Of a DNA stretch of 64,000 nucleotides, positions 34,864 to 44,782 are shown in pieces. The stretch lies in NCBI GenBank assembly GCA_020638035.1, contig JACKJI010000001.1:124001-188000 (forward strand), in the 5' to 3' direction. The translations under genes were made by a program, and so were the position numbers. Below the pieces are notes generated by a model, which was given only the letters and a program-made list of their open reading frames with translations, was not told the origin of the DNA and ran no database searches. The DNA comes from Hyphomicrobiaceae bacterium. GTDB taxonomy: Bacteria > Pseudomonadota > Alphaproteobacteria > Rhizobiales > Hyphomicrobiaceae. Every line of letters starts with the position of its first letter. The stretch's first letter is position 1.

Positions 34864-36089
34864 CCATCCTTCGGATCGCCCCTTTCAGATTCCAGCACCC
34901 TGATCACGTCAGCGATGACGGTCGCGGCATTCAGTGGCAGCGCACTACCACCTGGAAGAACGACAACTCGTTCGGCGACATCACTTGTGTTTGGCAGCAC
35001 AAGGCCGGCATGAGGAAAGAGATCGCGGTAAGGATTCATGCGATGACATCCCGGCCAGAAATATCTACGCGCGAGGATGTTTTCAGCGTGCAGCGCCTCG
35101 ACAATCTGGTCGCGCCTGACACCACAGTCGGGCGAAATCTCAATGACACAGTACTGATAATTGTTCTTTTCCGACTCATTGTAATCGAGCATTGTCACAA
35201 ATTTCAAGTCGGAAAAGGCCGCTTTGTAAGCCAGGTATGCATCGCGGTTATTTGCGATGAAGCCGTCGACGGCGTCGAGGTTCGTCAATCCCATTGCCGC
35301 GCAAACCTCAGTCAATTTGCCGTTGGTGCCGGGGTAAATGACATTGTCATAGCCAGAAAAGCCAAAATTGCGCATAAGCCGCATGGCATCGGCCAATTCA
35401 TCGTCATTGGTGGTTATGGCACCGCCTTCAAATGAACTGAAGAACTTGGTCGCGTGGAAACTAAAAATCTCCAATCGCCCAAATCGTCCGATAAGGTCTG
35501 TTCCATAGCTGCAGCCAAACGCGTGAGCAGCATCGAACAGCAAGGCCAGTCCGTGTTCATCCGCAATTTTCTGCAGTTCGCGCACAGGCGCTGCACGTCC
35601 CCAAAGGTGAACGCCGATGATGCCGGTTGTGCGCGGCGTAATCATCTGGCGGACCGCTGCGGGATCCAGGTTGTGCGTTGCAGGATCGATATCAGCGAAA
35701 ACGGGAGTAATTCCCTGCCACCAAAGTGCATGGGCAGTAGCAATAAACGTGTATGAGGGAACGATCACCTCGCCATGAAGTCCGAGCGCACGAATAGCAA
35801 TTTCCAACGCAAGCGTTCCGTTGGCTACAGCGATGCAATGCTTCACCCCCAAGAACTCGGCGATACGTTTTTCGAACTCACGCACATACGGACCATCGTT
35901 GGTGAACCACCGCCGTTCCAATATGTCATCGAGACGGCGCAGGAATTCCTCTTTATTTCCAACGGATGGACGGCCCACGTGCACAGGCGTGCTAAATGCA
36001 GGAGGCGCACCGTTGATGGCGAGATCGCTCAATCGTTGAAGAGATTTCAAGGTCCCGTCACCCACGGTTGATAGGAAGGATCTATACAA
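34860..36089 (-). CDS. DegT/DnrJ/EryC1/StrS-family sugar aminotransferase
   Basis: The 409-residue PLP enzyme shows the family hallmarks: VANGTLALEIAIRALG (about 88-103), PSYTFIATAHAL, LLFDAAHAFG with the PLP-binding Asp, and the Schiff-base Lys215 in SFHATKFFSSFEGG. These enzymes aminate keto sugars bound to nucleotide in surface glycan synthesis. The first 30 residues are extra compared with typical members, so the start may be further in. It lies head-on to the acetyltransferase gene and is coupled to the PP-loop gene. Confidence 0.87.
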   Translation of the reverse strand: MYRSFLSTVGDGTLKSLQRLSDLAINGAPPAFSTPVHVGRPSVGNKEEFLRRLDDILERRWFTNDGPYVREFEKRIAEFLGVKHCIAVANGTLALEIAIRALGLHGEVIVPSYTFIATAHALWWQGITPVFADIDPATHNLDPAAVRQMITPRTTGIIGVHLWGRAAPVRELQKIADEHGLALLFDAAHAFGCSYGTDLIGRFGRLEIFSFHATKFFSSFEGGAITTNDDELADAMRLMRNFGFSGYDNVIYPGTNGKLTEVCAAMGLTNLDAVDGFIANNRDAYLAYKAAFSDLKFVTMLDYNESEKNNYQYCVIEISPDCGVRRDQIVEALHAENILARRYFWPGCHRMNPYRDLFPHAGLVLPNTSDVAERVVVLPGGSALPLNAATVIADVIRVLESERGDPKDG

Positions 36090-36687
36090 AAACGTGCAAC
36101 TTGCATTTTAGAACCACGAATTGGTCAATATATGTGATCTGCGTAGCCAGCATGGATTCGCAGGCGAAGGCCGGTTGCAGCGATAGTTCCTTTGCTAGGT
36201 TGAGCAGTATCGTAGTAACCAGTCTGCAACCAAGTTTCTGGAACAGGATGTTGGTTCAAGCAACCTCCGTGCGTTGAATGCTTCGTGGACGAAGGAGCGT
36301 GTGTAATCGGCGAGCAACATGATGCAACAATTACAGGCTCGAATACCTCCGGTAGCGGTACCTCCCAAAAAGCAAGGGCATACTTGCCTCAATGTTTTTA
36401 AGATACCGGAGCACTTTTGCGTAGTGGAGACTCTGAATCATAGGATGAGTTGATCTAAGCGGCTCGCCTTTGATGTTTCAGGCGGCGCCGTTCGAACATC
36501 TTTCATTTGCTGGTTTCCCTTTGCAGCAACATCCAGATCACGCTGGAGGCTGCTTCCCTGAATGCAAGATGCGGCGATCGACCAACGGTGAATGGCCGCC
36601 GTACCGACCACAGCACCGTTTTCCAGCTTCCCAAATGCCACGCGAAGATTCTGGCGACCCAGGCACATTTGTGCACAGAACCCGGAC
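36090..36687. other. Intergenic region at the right edge of the polysaccharide block
   Basis: This 598-base stretch is AT-rich up to about 36440 and then GC-richer. Short open frames on both strands show no family character. It probably holds the promoter of the aminotransferase gene on its left side. It marks the change from the AT-richer island to core genes. Confidence 0.45.
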
Positions 36688-38628
36688 CTACCGGCTCGTG
36701 CCGTAGCGGGGGATCAGCGGCGCAACGTCCTCCACATCACCTACTTCAGGCCCTGGATCGTCGGGTGCCCGCGGTGAAACGAAGATCTTGGCTTCGCTAC
36801 TGCCACCGGCCTTGACACCGCTGGCGCTCGGTGCCGCAACGCTCTTGCTGGCGCCGGACGGCGGCACCACCGCGACGGCCGTCGCCGCCGGGCTTACCGT
36901 AGCAGCAGCGACCGGCGATTTCGACGTTACCGTTTCAGGCACACCGGCCTTGGCCGCCACTGTCGCCGGCACTTCGGCGGCGACAGCAACGTCAGGCTCG
37001 CGGCCTGCCGAGCCACCGCGGCTGGATCCGGGATCAACAGACGGTACACCAGAAGCAGGCTTCGACGCCCCAGGAGCTTCTACTGGCCTTGGCGCCTCGG
37101 CCGAAGCGGCAACCACTGCCGATGCAGAGACCGGCATGGAGACCTTTTCATTAGCCTCCGGAGTTGCGCCCGACGCCTTTTCAGCAGCTCGTGCAGCAGA
37201 ACCGTCAACGGTGTCCTCATCACTCGTCTTCGCCTGCACCACGGGCCCGGCCGCGACCAGCCTGGCATCGATGGCATCGAGCGGTGCGCCGATTGCGGCA
37301 AGTTCGGCAAGCTTGTCGGCAAGTAGGCCACTGTCCTTCGATTCCGGCAGTTCGACCGGCACGCGCCACTGGAATGCATCGAGTTTGCCGGTCACCGGAG
37401 AGACAGGCGCCCAATGCTCGGACACGACCCCATCGGCCGTCCATGCCGGATCACGTTGTGCATTGACCGCGCGCGCCAGCCACTCACGCACGCGACCGGC
37501 ATCGCCCTTCTCTTCCGCCTCGATGCGCGCCATGAGCGTCGCGACACGCTGCGTCAGCCGATCCCCAAGCACTGGCTCCAACGCACCACGCGCCAAATCG
37601 AATTGCTTCGCCTCGATCGCAGTGCGCGCCACAGCAACCGCGCTTTCAATGGAGTTCTGCTGCAGGTTGGCGAGTTGCCGGACGCGGTCGAGGCGGTCCA
37701 TCGGACTGTCACCAATGCGCGCGAAGGCATATGCCGCCGCCAGATCCGGGTGCGGCGACTTCAGCCACGTCTTCTGCAGCACTTTCGCTGCCTTTGCCGT
37801 GTTTCCACGCGACGCGAGGAGGCGTCCTGCGATCGCGGCCGCCGGAACGAGAGCCGGCGCAAGCGTGTGGGCCTCCAATGCCAGCGTCAGCCCCCGCTGC
37901 GGATCCTCATCCTCGGCCTTTTGCGCCTGCGCTGTCAGCAGCACCGCGCGGCGGAGATCGGCCACCGTCTTATCGACGTGCCCGTACTTCTTGGCCGATG
38001 CCAGAGTGTGCAGGGCGCCATCCCAGTCAGATGCCTTGCACTGAAGATCGAACAGCGCCTCGGCAGGCCAGCCGAGCCTAGGATTGAGCCGCAACGCGCG
38101 CTCGGCGAACTGGCGCGCAGCCTCAAGCTCACCCTCGCGCTGTGCCTCCAGAAAGAGACCGCGCAAGCCAAGTTGCTCGGTATCGGGCTGCGCCAGCATC
38201 GCCTCGAAGATCCGCCGCGTCGTCGACTTGTCGCCAGCGAGCTGCGCGGCCTGCGCACGCAACAGATGTGTCAGTGGCTCGTTGGGTAGCGACTTGCGCG
38301 CCTGCACCGCATAGCGCATCGCATTGGCGCCATCGCCGGCACCGATCGCAATGATGCCCGATGACAGTGCATCAAGGCCCCGCTTTTGCCGACGGCGATA
38401 GAAATAGCTTCCGACCGTGGCAGGACTGGTCCAGATCGCACGTGCAAGCGACCACAACAGGATCGCCAGGCCGATGAGGAACGTCAGGCCGACAACCGCA
38501 TGGAACACGCTGATCTCGCCCTCGTATCCCTCCCAGTTGAAGACGATGAGGCCTGGACGATCGGCGAGCCACGAGAGGCCCGTCGCGACGATGGCAATCC
38601 CGATGAGATAGGCAACAAGACGCAGCAT
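36688..38628 (-). CDS. hemY: HemY-family membrane protein with TPR-like repeats
   Basis: The 646-residue protein has two N-terminal membrane helices (about 3-22 and 42-66), the HemY_N domain and TPR-like helical repeats (about 110-400). A long Ala/Pro/Ser-rich low-complexity tail (about 460-630) follows. HemY of this type (not the Gram-positive oxidase) is found in proteobacterial heme operons; its role is not known precisely. It follows the Mic60-like gene by 12 bases. Confidence 0.87.
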   Translation of the reverse strand: MLRLVAYLIGIAIVATGLSWLADRPGLIVFNWEGYEGEISVFHAVVGLTFLIGLAILLWSLARAIWTSPATVGSYFYRRRQKRGLDALSSGIIAIGAGDGANAMRYAVQARKSLPNEPLTHLLRAQAAQLAGDKSTTRRIFEAMLAQPDTEQLGLRGLFLEAQREGELEAARQFAERALRLNPRLGWPAEALFDLQCKASDWDGALHTLASAKKYGHVDKTVADLRRAVLLTAQAQKAEDEDPQRGLTLALEAHTLAPALVPAAAIAGRLLASRGNTAKAAKVLQKTWLKSPHPDLAAAYAFARIGDSPMDRLDRVRQLANLQQNSIESAVAVARTAIEAKQFDLARGALEPVLGDRLTQRVATLMARIEAEEKGDAGRVREWLARAVNAQRDPAWTADGVVSEHWAPVSPVTGKLDAFQWRVPVELPESKDSGLLADKLAELAAIGAPLDAIDARLVAAGPVVQAKTSDEDTVDGSAARAAEKASGATPEANEKVSMPVSASAVVAASAEAPRPVEAPGASKPASGVPSVDPGSSRGGSAGREPDVAVAAEVPATVAAKAGVPETVTSKSPVAAATVSPAATAVAVVPPSGASKSVAAPSASGVKAGGSSEAKIFVSPRAPDDPGPEVGDVEDVAPLIPRYGTSR

Positions 38629-38640
38629 CGGATCACCTCG

Positions 38641-40488
38641 TTACTGAATCGCCGGAGCGGCGGGAGCTGCGGCACCGGCGCCGAGCGACGACTTGAGCTG
38701 GGTCTCGATATCTTTCAACGCCTTGTCGACGGCATCGCGCGCCGCAACCTGCTTCATCAGGTCGGCTGCTGGCACGCGGGCTCTTTCGGGCAGCTTCTGC
38801 GCCAACGATTGGAAATCGCCGATCCGCCCTTCCTCCAGCGCCGTGTCCATCCGGGCAACGACGGCCTCGACGCTGTCGTCAGTGGCGCTGTGGTTGACCT
38901 TGCGCACGCGAACCACCGATTTGGCCCCCGCGAGCAGGCGATCGAGCACACCGGCATCGCCCGTTTCCTCGGAGGCTGCAATCATCCGGTGGGTGAGTGG
39001 CCGGAAGTCGTCCCTCAGTTCGGCAAGCGTGCGCACGCCCGACGACTTGTACGGCTCCAATGGTGCCAGATCGACCTTGCTGCCGGCCGCCTTCCTCACC
39101 TGCGCCAGTTCCTCTCCATATCCAAGCCCACGATCGATGACGCGCTTGAGATTGGCGAGTTCCAGCGAAAGCACGATGCGCTCCGCGTTGGCCTTGCGAT
39201 TCTCTTCCGCCGTCACCACGCCGGCAATGCTCTTCTCGAGCGCCTCAACCTTTGCAGACACAGGCGCGACGGCCTCAGCGACATCCTGCGGCTTGGCCGC
39301 CGCCTTGAAGCGCGCAGCAACGTCACCCTTCACCGCATCGACGCCCGATGACAGTCGTCCGGTCTCCTCCTGGACGACCCGTAGCGTCTCGCCAAACCGC
39401 TCGTTGTCGGCCTTCAACGCCTCGATTCGCTGGCCGATGCGAGCGGCCTCGGTCTTGACCTCCGCCAGCTCGCGATCAATGCGCTGTGTGCCAAGCCGCG
39501 CGGCCTCCGCAGACTCGGCCGCCTTACCCATGCGCGAATCGATGTCCGCCGCCACGCTCTTGCGCAAGGCATCGACCTGATTGGCGAGCGTCGATTCCAG
39601 ATCGGAGATCTTGCCGGTTACCGCGGCGAGTTGCGGCACCGCTCCGGCCGCCTGTCCATCAGCACTCGCAGCCGACAACATTGCCAGGCGATCCTCGAGC
39701 TTGGCGATACGCGGATCAGGTCCGGCCGCACCGGCACCTGCTGACGCCTCAGCCAACCTGGTCGCCAGCGACTGTGCCTCCGCCGTCAACTGCGCCTGCC
39801 CCTCTGAAAGCTTCGCGAGTTGCCCCTTGAGTTGCTCCAGCTCCGCAACCCGCTGCCCGATGCCGTCGACGGCCGCGGTGAGCTTCGCACTCTCGCCAGT
39901 CTGCTGCGCGGTAGACTTCGAGACCGCCTCAAGCGCGGCGATGCGTTGGCCGAGCTGCTGCGTTACGTCGGTCCTGCTGCCACCCAGCGGCAGACCAAGC
40001 TGACCGAGCTGCGGCGCAATGGCGTCCGCGCCAAGCAAGGCGAGGAACCCGCCGACCACACCCGCGAGGGTATGTGAAACGAAGCGACCGAAACCGCCGC
40101 CGCCACTCTTGCTGACGGGAGGCGGGATGGCGCGCGGTGGCTGCGACGTGTCGTTGGTTGATGCCGATTGATCAGTCGCGCTCTTGCCCGCGTCCTTGCT
40201 TGCTCCGCTCGATGTGCCGCTCGCTTGCCCTGCGGTGGCGCCAGCGGTGGCGGACGTGGGTGCAGGTTTTGCCGCTTTCGGATCGTTCGTCGCAGACGGC
40301 GAGGAAGCAGCAGCGGCGGACGTCGTCGTGGACGAGGTTGCCGGCGTGGTTGCCGACCCTTTGGCCTCTGCTGCCTTTTGCTCTGGCGACTTGATCTCCA
40401 CCGCCTTCAACTCGATCGTTGCGTGCGGCCGCTTGGGATCACCCTGGCGCAGCGGGTCCTTCTTGGAATCGTCGCGAGAGTTGGACAT
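38641..40488 (-). CDS. Alphaproteobacterial Mic60/mitofilin-like protein (COG4223)
   Basis: The 615-residue protein has a disordered Ala/Thr/Ser-rich N-terminus (1-130), one membrane helix (about 138-160), a long coiled coil (about 175-440) and a C-terminal mitofilin-like helical domain (about 480-600). Alphaproteobacterial Mic60 lies next to hemY and hemD and shapes inner-membrane folds in photosynthetic and methane-oxidising relatives. Context and architecture both fit. It ends 12 bases before hemY. Confidence 0.82.
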   Translation of the reverse strand: MSNSRDDSKKDPLRQGDPKRPHATIELKAVEIKSPEQKAAEAKGSATTPATSSTTTSAAAASSPSATNDPKAAKPAPTSATAGATAGQASGTSSGASKDAGKSATDQSASTNDTSQPPRAIPPPVSKSGGGGFGRFVSHTLAGVVGGFLALLGADAIAPQLGQLGLPLGGSRTDVTQQLGQRIAALEAVSKSTAQQTGESAKLTAAVDGIGQRVAELEQLKGQLAKLSEGQAQLTAEAQSLATRLAEASAGAGAAGPDPRIAKLEDRLAMLSAASADGQAAGAVPQLAAVTGKISDLESTLANQVDALRKSVAADIDSRMGKAAESAEAARLGTQRIDRELAEVKTEAARIGQRIEALKADNERFGETLRVVQEETGRLSSGVDAVKGDVAARFKAAAKPQDVAEAVAPVSAKVEALEKSIAGVVTAEENRKANAERIVLSLELANLKRVIDRGLGYGEELAQVRKAAGSKVDLAPLEPYKSSGVRTLAELRDDFRPLTHRMIAASEETGDAGVLDRLLAGAKSVVRVRKVNHSATDDSVEAVVARMDTALEEGRIGDFQSLAQKLPERARVPAADLMKQVAARDAVDKALKDIETQLKSSLGAGAAAPAAPAIQ

Positions 40489-40579
40489 CTAGATTACGAA
40501 CCCTCCACATTACGCGACTTCGAGATAACGCAACTTGCAGCGCCATGCGGGAGAAGCCTCCGCATGAGCACGTCTCGCA

Positions 40580-41377
40580 CTAGCTCATCGTGTCGCTTTG
40601 ATCGCCGGGGGGCGACATTGCCGCAGATTTTGCCGCCAGATCGCGGATAAGTGCAACCATTTCTTCGATATTTGGCCGTACCGCGACCGTCACATTTCGC
40701 ACTCCGAGCGGCGCCACACGGTCAGCGATACCCTGTGACAGGCACAGGTATGCCGCACGCCGGGCCCCCTCCGCCAGACCTTTTGCCACAACGAGGTCAA
40801 CAAAGGTTTCCGCCGTCAGCGGCGACATCAGAACAACGCCATCATAGCCGCTAGCCGCTAGCGTCGCCTGAACCACCGGCGGCAGCGACTTGACCGGCTG
40901 CGACCGATAGACGGTGTCGTGAACAAGCGGAATTCCGAGCCCCGCGAGATGCGGCTTGAGATCAAACGAAATCTTGTCACCGGATAGATGCACCACCGGC
41001 CCGGGATCAGCCCCACCCGCAGCAGGCACTATCCGCTCCCTCCAGGCGGCCGTAATCAGGGGAAGCAGGTCCTTGGCCGTCGCTGGTCCCACGGTAACGT
41101 CGGCAAACCCCATCCGTCGCGCCGCCTCGCCGGTCCCTCGCCCGACCACCAGCAGCGGCCGCGAGAGGACATCGGAAGGTATCCTCGCCCGCTCCAAGGC
41201 TCGCAGTCCGTTGCGACTGGTGACCACCAAAACCGATGCGCGTGCAAGCAGCACCGCATCCGGCGTATCGATGACGATTTCGAGCAGCGGCGCCACGTCC
41301 GCAGTTATGCCTTCCGCCTGAAGCATATCGCGCATCGCCGAGGCGTCGGGCTCCGGCCTGGTGATCAGGAGATGCAT
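40580..41377 (-). CDS. hemD: Uroporphyrinogen-III synthase
   Basis: HemD closes hydroxymethylbilane to uroporphyrinogen III in heme synthesis. The 265-residue protein starts LLITRPEPDASAMRDML and has two alternating alpha/beta domains with VVTSRNGLRALERA and VVLMSPLTAETF. Sequence conservation in this family is low, but position after hemC (one-base TGATG overlap) makes the call firm. Confidence 0.9.
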   Translation of the reverse strand: MHLLITRPEPDASAMRDMLQAEGITADVAPLLEIVIDTPDAVLLARASVLVVTSRNGLRALERARIPSDVLSRPLLVVGRGTGEAARRMGFADVTVGPATAKDLLPLITAAWRERIVPAAGGADPGPVVHLSGDKISFDLKPHLAGLGIPLVHDTVYRSQPVKSLPPVVQATLAASGYDGVVLMSPLTAETFVDLVVAKGLAEGARRAAYLCLSQGIADRVAPLGVRNVTVAVRPNIEEMVALIRDLAAKSAAMSPPGDQSDTMS

Positions 41378-42312
41378 CAGCTCGCCACGGAGAAAAACCC
41401 CGATCCCGCCCTCGCCAGCAACTCACGCGCCGCCGCATCACCAAGCGTATCGGCATCGGCCGGGCTGCCCACCCGCTGAGTTGCATGCGCGACCTTGCCG
41501 TCCGGCGTCAGGATCTCGCCCCTGAACGTCATCTGGCCGTCCTCACCGAGCCGTGCAAGCCCGCCGATCGGCGTTCTGCACGAGCCTTCGAGCCGCCTCA
41601 GGAAGGCGCGTTCGGCAATCACGCACGTATGTGTCGCGGCATGATCGAGCGGTGCGATCAAGGCGGCGGTCTTTTCATCCCCCTCGCGGATCTCGATTCC
41701 GATCGCCGCCTGTGCCACAGCCGGCAGCATCTCTTCGGTAGGCACGGCCCGCGTAATGCGGTCCGCGAGTCCCAGGCGATTGAGCCCGGCAACGGCGAGA
41801 AAGGTTGCGCCCGCCACGCCGTCCTCCAGCTTGCGCAATCGTGTCTGCACATTCCCCCGGAAGCCGATGACCTCCAGGTCCGGGCGCATGCGCTTCACCT
41901 GCGCCTGGCGCCGCAACGACGACGTACCGACCACCGCACCTGCCGGCATTTCCAGCAACGAGCCGTAGGCGAGACTGATGAAGGCGTCGCGCACGTCCTC
42001 GCGCTCGAGCACCGCACCGATCACCAGCCCATCAGGAAGCTCGGTCTGCATGTCTTTCATTGAGTGAACGGCGAGATCGATATCGCGGCTGAGCAAGGCG
42101 TCCTCGATCTCCTTGGTGAAAAGTCCCTTGCCGCCGACCTCAGCCAACGGCCGGTCGAGGATCCTGTCGCCGGTCGTCTTGATGACGGCGATCTCCAGGT
42201 CGTTTTCGGACAACCCATGCGCCGCCATCAGGCGTGCTCGGACCTCGTGCGCCTGGGCAAGCGCCAGGGGTGAACCACGCGTGCCGATGCGGATGGGGGT
42301 GTTGGCTTGCAA
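41377..42312 (-). CDS. hemC: Porphobilinogen deaminase (hydroxymethylbilane synthase)
   Basis: HemC joins four porphobilinogen units on a dipyrromethane cofactor. The 311-residue protein has IGTRGSPLALAQA, HSMKDMQTELPDGL, GTSSLRRQAQ and the cofactor Cys in RRLEGSCRTPIGGLA. The start is a TTG at 42312 with GGAG nine bases upstream; no nearby in-frame ATG fits. It is divergent from tsaD. Confidence 0.95.
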   Translation of the reverse strand: MQANTPIRIGTRGSPLALAQAHEVRARLMAAHGLSENDLEIAVIKTTGDRILDRPLAEVGGKGLFTKEIEDALLSRDIDLAVHSMKDMQTELPDGLVIGAVLEREDVRDAFISLAYGSLLEMPAGAVVGTSSLRRQAQVKRMRPDLEVIGFRGNVQTRLRKLEDGVAGATFLAVAGLNRLGLADRITRAVPTEEMLPAVAQAAIGIEIREGDEKTAALIAPLDHAATHTCVIAERAFLRRLEGSCRTPIGGLARLGEDGQMTFRGEILTPDGKVAHATQRVGSPADADTLGDAAARELLARAGSGFFSVAS

Positions 42313-42525
42313 GCGTCAGGCTCCAGGTGCTAGGGCGACGGACGGATTACCGCCATCGCCACCGATGCCGGCCGTGAACCGGCGCATTAATGCCGCCTCC
42401 GGCCGATGAACGCAACGCCGGCTTGCCCGACCCTGCCCGAGCGCAGATCGCTTGCCGGGACACGAGACGACGGAAAACTGTCCCAAATGCCGGCGCCGCA
42501 ATCCCAGATTTCGAGGCAAAGCGCG

Positions 42526-43632
42526 ATGCAACCCGTTCCAGGTGCACGGGCCACGATGGTGCTCGGCATCGAGACGAGCTGCGACGAGACCGCCGCAGCC
42601 CTCGTCGAGCGACATCCGGACGGCACCGGCCGCATCATCGCCAATGTCGTCCGCTCGCAGTGGGAGAAGCACCGCGCCTATGGCGGCGTCGTACCCGAGA
42701 TCGCGGCCCGCGCCCATGTCGAATGCCTCGACGAGCTGATCGCCACTGCCATGGCGGAGGCAACCATCTCTTTTGGCGATTTGGACGCAATCGCCGCCAC
42801 CGCCGGCCCTGGCCTGATCGGCGGCCTGATCGTCGGACTGACGACGGCCAAAATGCTGGCACTGGTCCATGCCAAGCCGCTCATTGCCGTCAATCATCTC
42901 GAAGCACACGCGCTGACTGTCGGCCTCACCGATCGCTTGTCGCCGCCCTATCTTCTGCTCCTTATCTCCGGTGGCCACACGCAGCTTCTCGCCGTCGAGG
43001 CGGTCGACCGCTATCGGCGCCTCGGCTCAACCATCGACGATGCTCTGGGCGAGGCGTTCGACAAGACAGCAAAACTGCTCGGCCTGCCGATGCCAGGCGG
43101 CCCCGCCGTCGAGGCTGCCGCGCGCGCCGGCAATCCGGGCCGCTTTGCCCTTCCTAGGCCGATGACGGGGCGGCCGGAGCCGCACTTCTCGTTCGCCGGG
43201 CTCAAGACGGCGGTTCGCCACGCAGCCCTCGCCGTCGCACCTCTGTCCACCCAGGACGTTGCCGACCTCTGCGCCAGTTTCCAGGCTGCCGTGGCAGAAA
43301 GCGTCGTCGACCGCACCCGCCGCGCCATGGCGATCTACACCGAGAGCAATCCTGCCAGTTCCGCGCACCATCTCGTTGTCGCCGGCGGTGTCGCAGCAAA
43401 TGCGGCGCTTCGCCAGGCCCTGACGGCTCTCGCCGAGGCGGAGGGATATGCTTTCCATGCTCCGCCCATCACCTTGTGCGGGGACAATGCCGCAATGATT
43501 GCCTGGACAGGTGCCGAACGCCTGGCACGGGGCCTCATCGATACCCTGGACGCACCCGTCCGCCCGCGCTGGCCGCTCGATGCCGCGGCATCCCCCGCGC
43601 TCGGCGCGGGCTCGAAGGGAGCAAAGGCTTGA
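42526..43632 (+). CDS. tsaD: tRNA threonylcarbamoyltransferase TsaD
   Basis: TsaD transfers threonylcarbamoyl to A37 of ANN-decoding tRNAs. The protein (368 residues from ATG 42526) has GIETSCDETAAALV, the metal-binding HLEAH motif, SGGHTQLL and VVAGGVAANAALR. The ATG at 42526 has GAGG nine bases upstream; ATG 42556 is also possible, and the frame is open to 42406. HemC and TsaD are divergent, as in many alphaproteobacteria. Confidence 0.95.
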   Translation: MQPVPGARATMVLGIETSCDETAAALVERHPDGTGRIIANVVRSQWEKHRAYGGVVPEIAARAHVECLDELIATAMAEATISFGDLDAIAATAGPGLIGGLIVGLTTAKMLALVHAKPLIAVNHLEAHALTVGLTDRLSPPYLLLLISGGHTQLLAVEAVDRYRRLGSTIDDALGEAFDKTAKLLGLPMPGGPAVEAAARAGNPGRFALPRPMTGRPEPHFSFAGLKTAVRHAALAVAPLSTQDVADLCASFQAAVAESVVDRTRRAMAIYTESNPASSAHHLVVAGGVAANAALRQALTALAEAEGYAFHAPPITLCGDNAAMIAWTGAERLARGLIDTLDAPVRPRWPLDAAASPALGAGSKGAKA

Positions 43633-43767
43633 TTTGAGCCGTGCACGCGCGACCCCTGCTCTGTTCTCCGTAGTGACCGGTTGCAGGCGGCCGTTGGCCT
43701 GTGAGACACCTTTACCCAGCGCTGACGACCGACGCGCGCAGGCCAAGGGCATACCTGGGAACTCAAC

Positions 43768-44763
43768 ATGCAACTGAACAGCATCGGCGTAATCGGCGGT
43801 GGCGCGTGGGGCACGGCGCTGGCACAGACGCTGCGGCTCGCAGGGCGCGACGTGCTGCTTTGGGCGCGCGAAGCAGACGTCGTTGAGGATATCAACACCC
43901 GGCAGGTCAATTCCGTCTTCCTGCCCGGCATTCCGCTCGACCCCGCCCTACGCGCAACCGCAGATCTGACTGAAATCGCACGCGCGGACGCAATTCTCAT
44001 GGTGGCGCCCGCGCAGCACGTCCGCACGGTCGCAACGACGCTGCAGCCGCACCTCCGTGCGGGTCAACCGATCGTCAACTGCGCCAAGGGAATCGAACGT
44101 GCGACCGGCAAGCTGATGGGGCAGGTGCTGGCAGAGACCCTGCCCGATGCCCTGCTTGCCGCGCTCTCAGGCCCCAGCTTCGCAGCCGACGTCGCGCGCG
44201 GTCTGCCGACCGCACTCACCATCGCCTGTGATCGCGAAGACATGGGGCGCGATCTTGCAGAAGCGATCGGCTACCGCCACTTCCGCCTCTATTGGTCGAG
44301 TGACCGTCTTGGCGTCGAGATCGGCGGCGCCGTCAAGAACGTCCTTGCCATTGCCGCCGGCATCGTCGCCGGCAAGTCGCTCGGCGCCAGCGCGCATGCC
44401 GCCCTCGTCGCACGCGGCTTTGCCGAAATGCGCCGCTTCGCCGCCGCACTTGGTGCGGAGCCAGAGACCATGATGGGGCTGTCGGGACTGGGTGACCTCA
44501 TTCTCACGTGCGGCAGCACGCAGTCACGCAACATGAGCCTTGGACGCGCCCTTGGCGAAGGCCGCACACTCGATGCCATCCTTGGCACCCGCCGCGCCGT
44601 AACAGAGGGCGTCTGGACCGCAGCCGCTGTCGTCAAACTGGCGCGCGGCAAAGGCGTCGAGATGCCGATTGCCGAAGCCGTCCACGCCATTGTCGAGGGG
44701 CATGCGGCCGTCGACGATGCCATCGCCGCGCTGCTCTCAAGACCGTTCAAGGCGGAAGGCTGA
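43768..44763 (+). CDS. gpsA: NAD(P)-dependent glycerol-3-phosphate dehydrogenase
   Basis: GpsA makes sn-glycerol 3-phosphate for phospholipids. The 331-residue protein starts with the Rossmann motif IGVIGGGAWGTALAQTL and has the catalytic-site segments SGPSFAADVARGLPTA, GGAVKNVLAIAAGI (with the active Lys) and GLGDLILTCGSTQSRN. It lies 135 bases after tsaD, a common gene order. Confidence 0.95.
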   Translation: MQLNSIGVIGGGAWGTALAQTLRLAGRDVLLWAREADVVEDINTRQVNSVFLPGIPLDPALRATADLTEIARADAILMVAPAQHVRTVATTLQPHLRAGQPIVNCAKGIERATGKLMGQVLAETLPDALLAALSGPSFAADVARGLPTALTIACDREDMGRDLAEAIGYRHFRLYWSSDRLGVEIGGAVKNVLAIAAGIVAGKSLGASAHAALVARGFAEMRRFAAALGAEPETMMGLSGLGDLILTCGSTQSRNMSLGRALGEGRTLDAILGTRRAVTEGVWTAAAVVKLARGKGVEMPIAEAVHAIVEGHAAVDDAIAALLSRPFKAEG

Positions 44764-44782
44764 CTGAATTCGCGGCGCCCCG

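Noticed and set aside
36788..38044. A 418-codon Ala/Ser/Thr-rich open frame opposite hemY
   Set aside because: It arises from the low-complexity tail of HemY read backwards.
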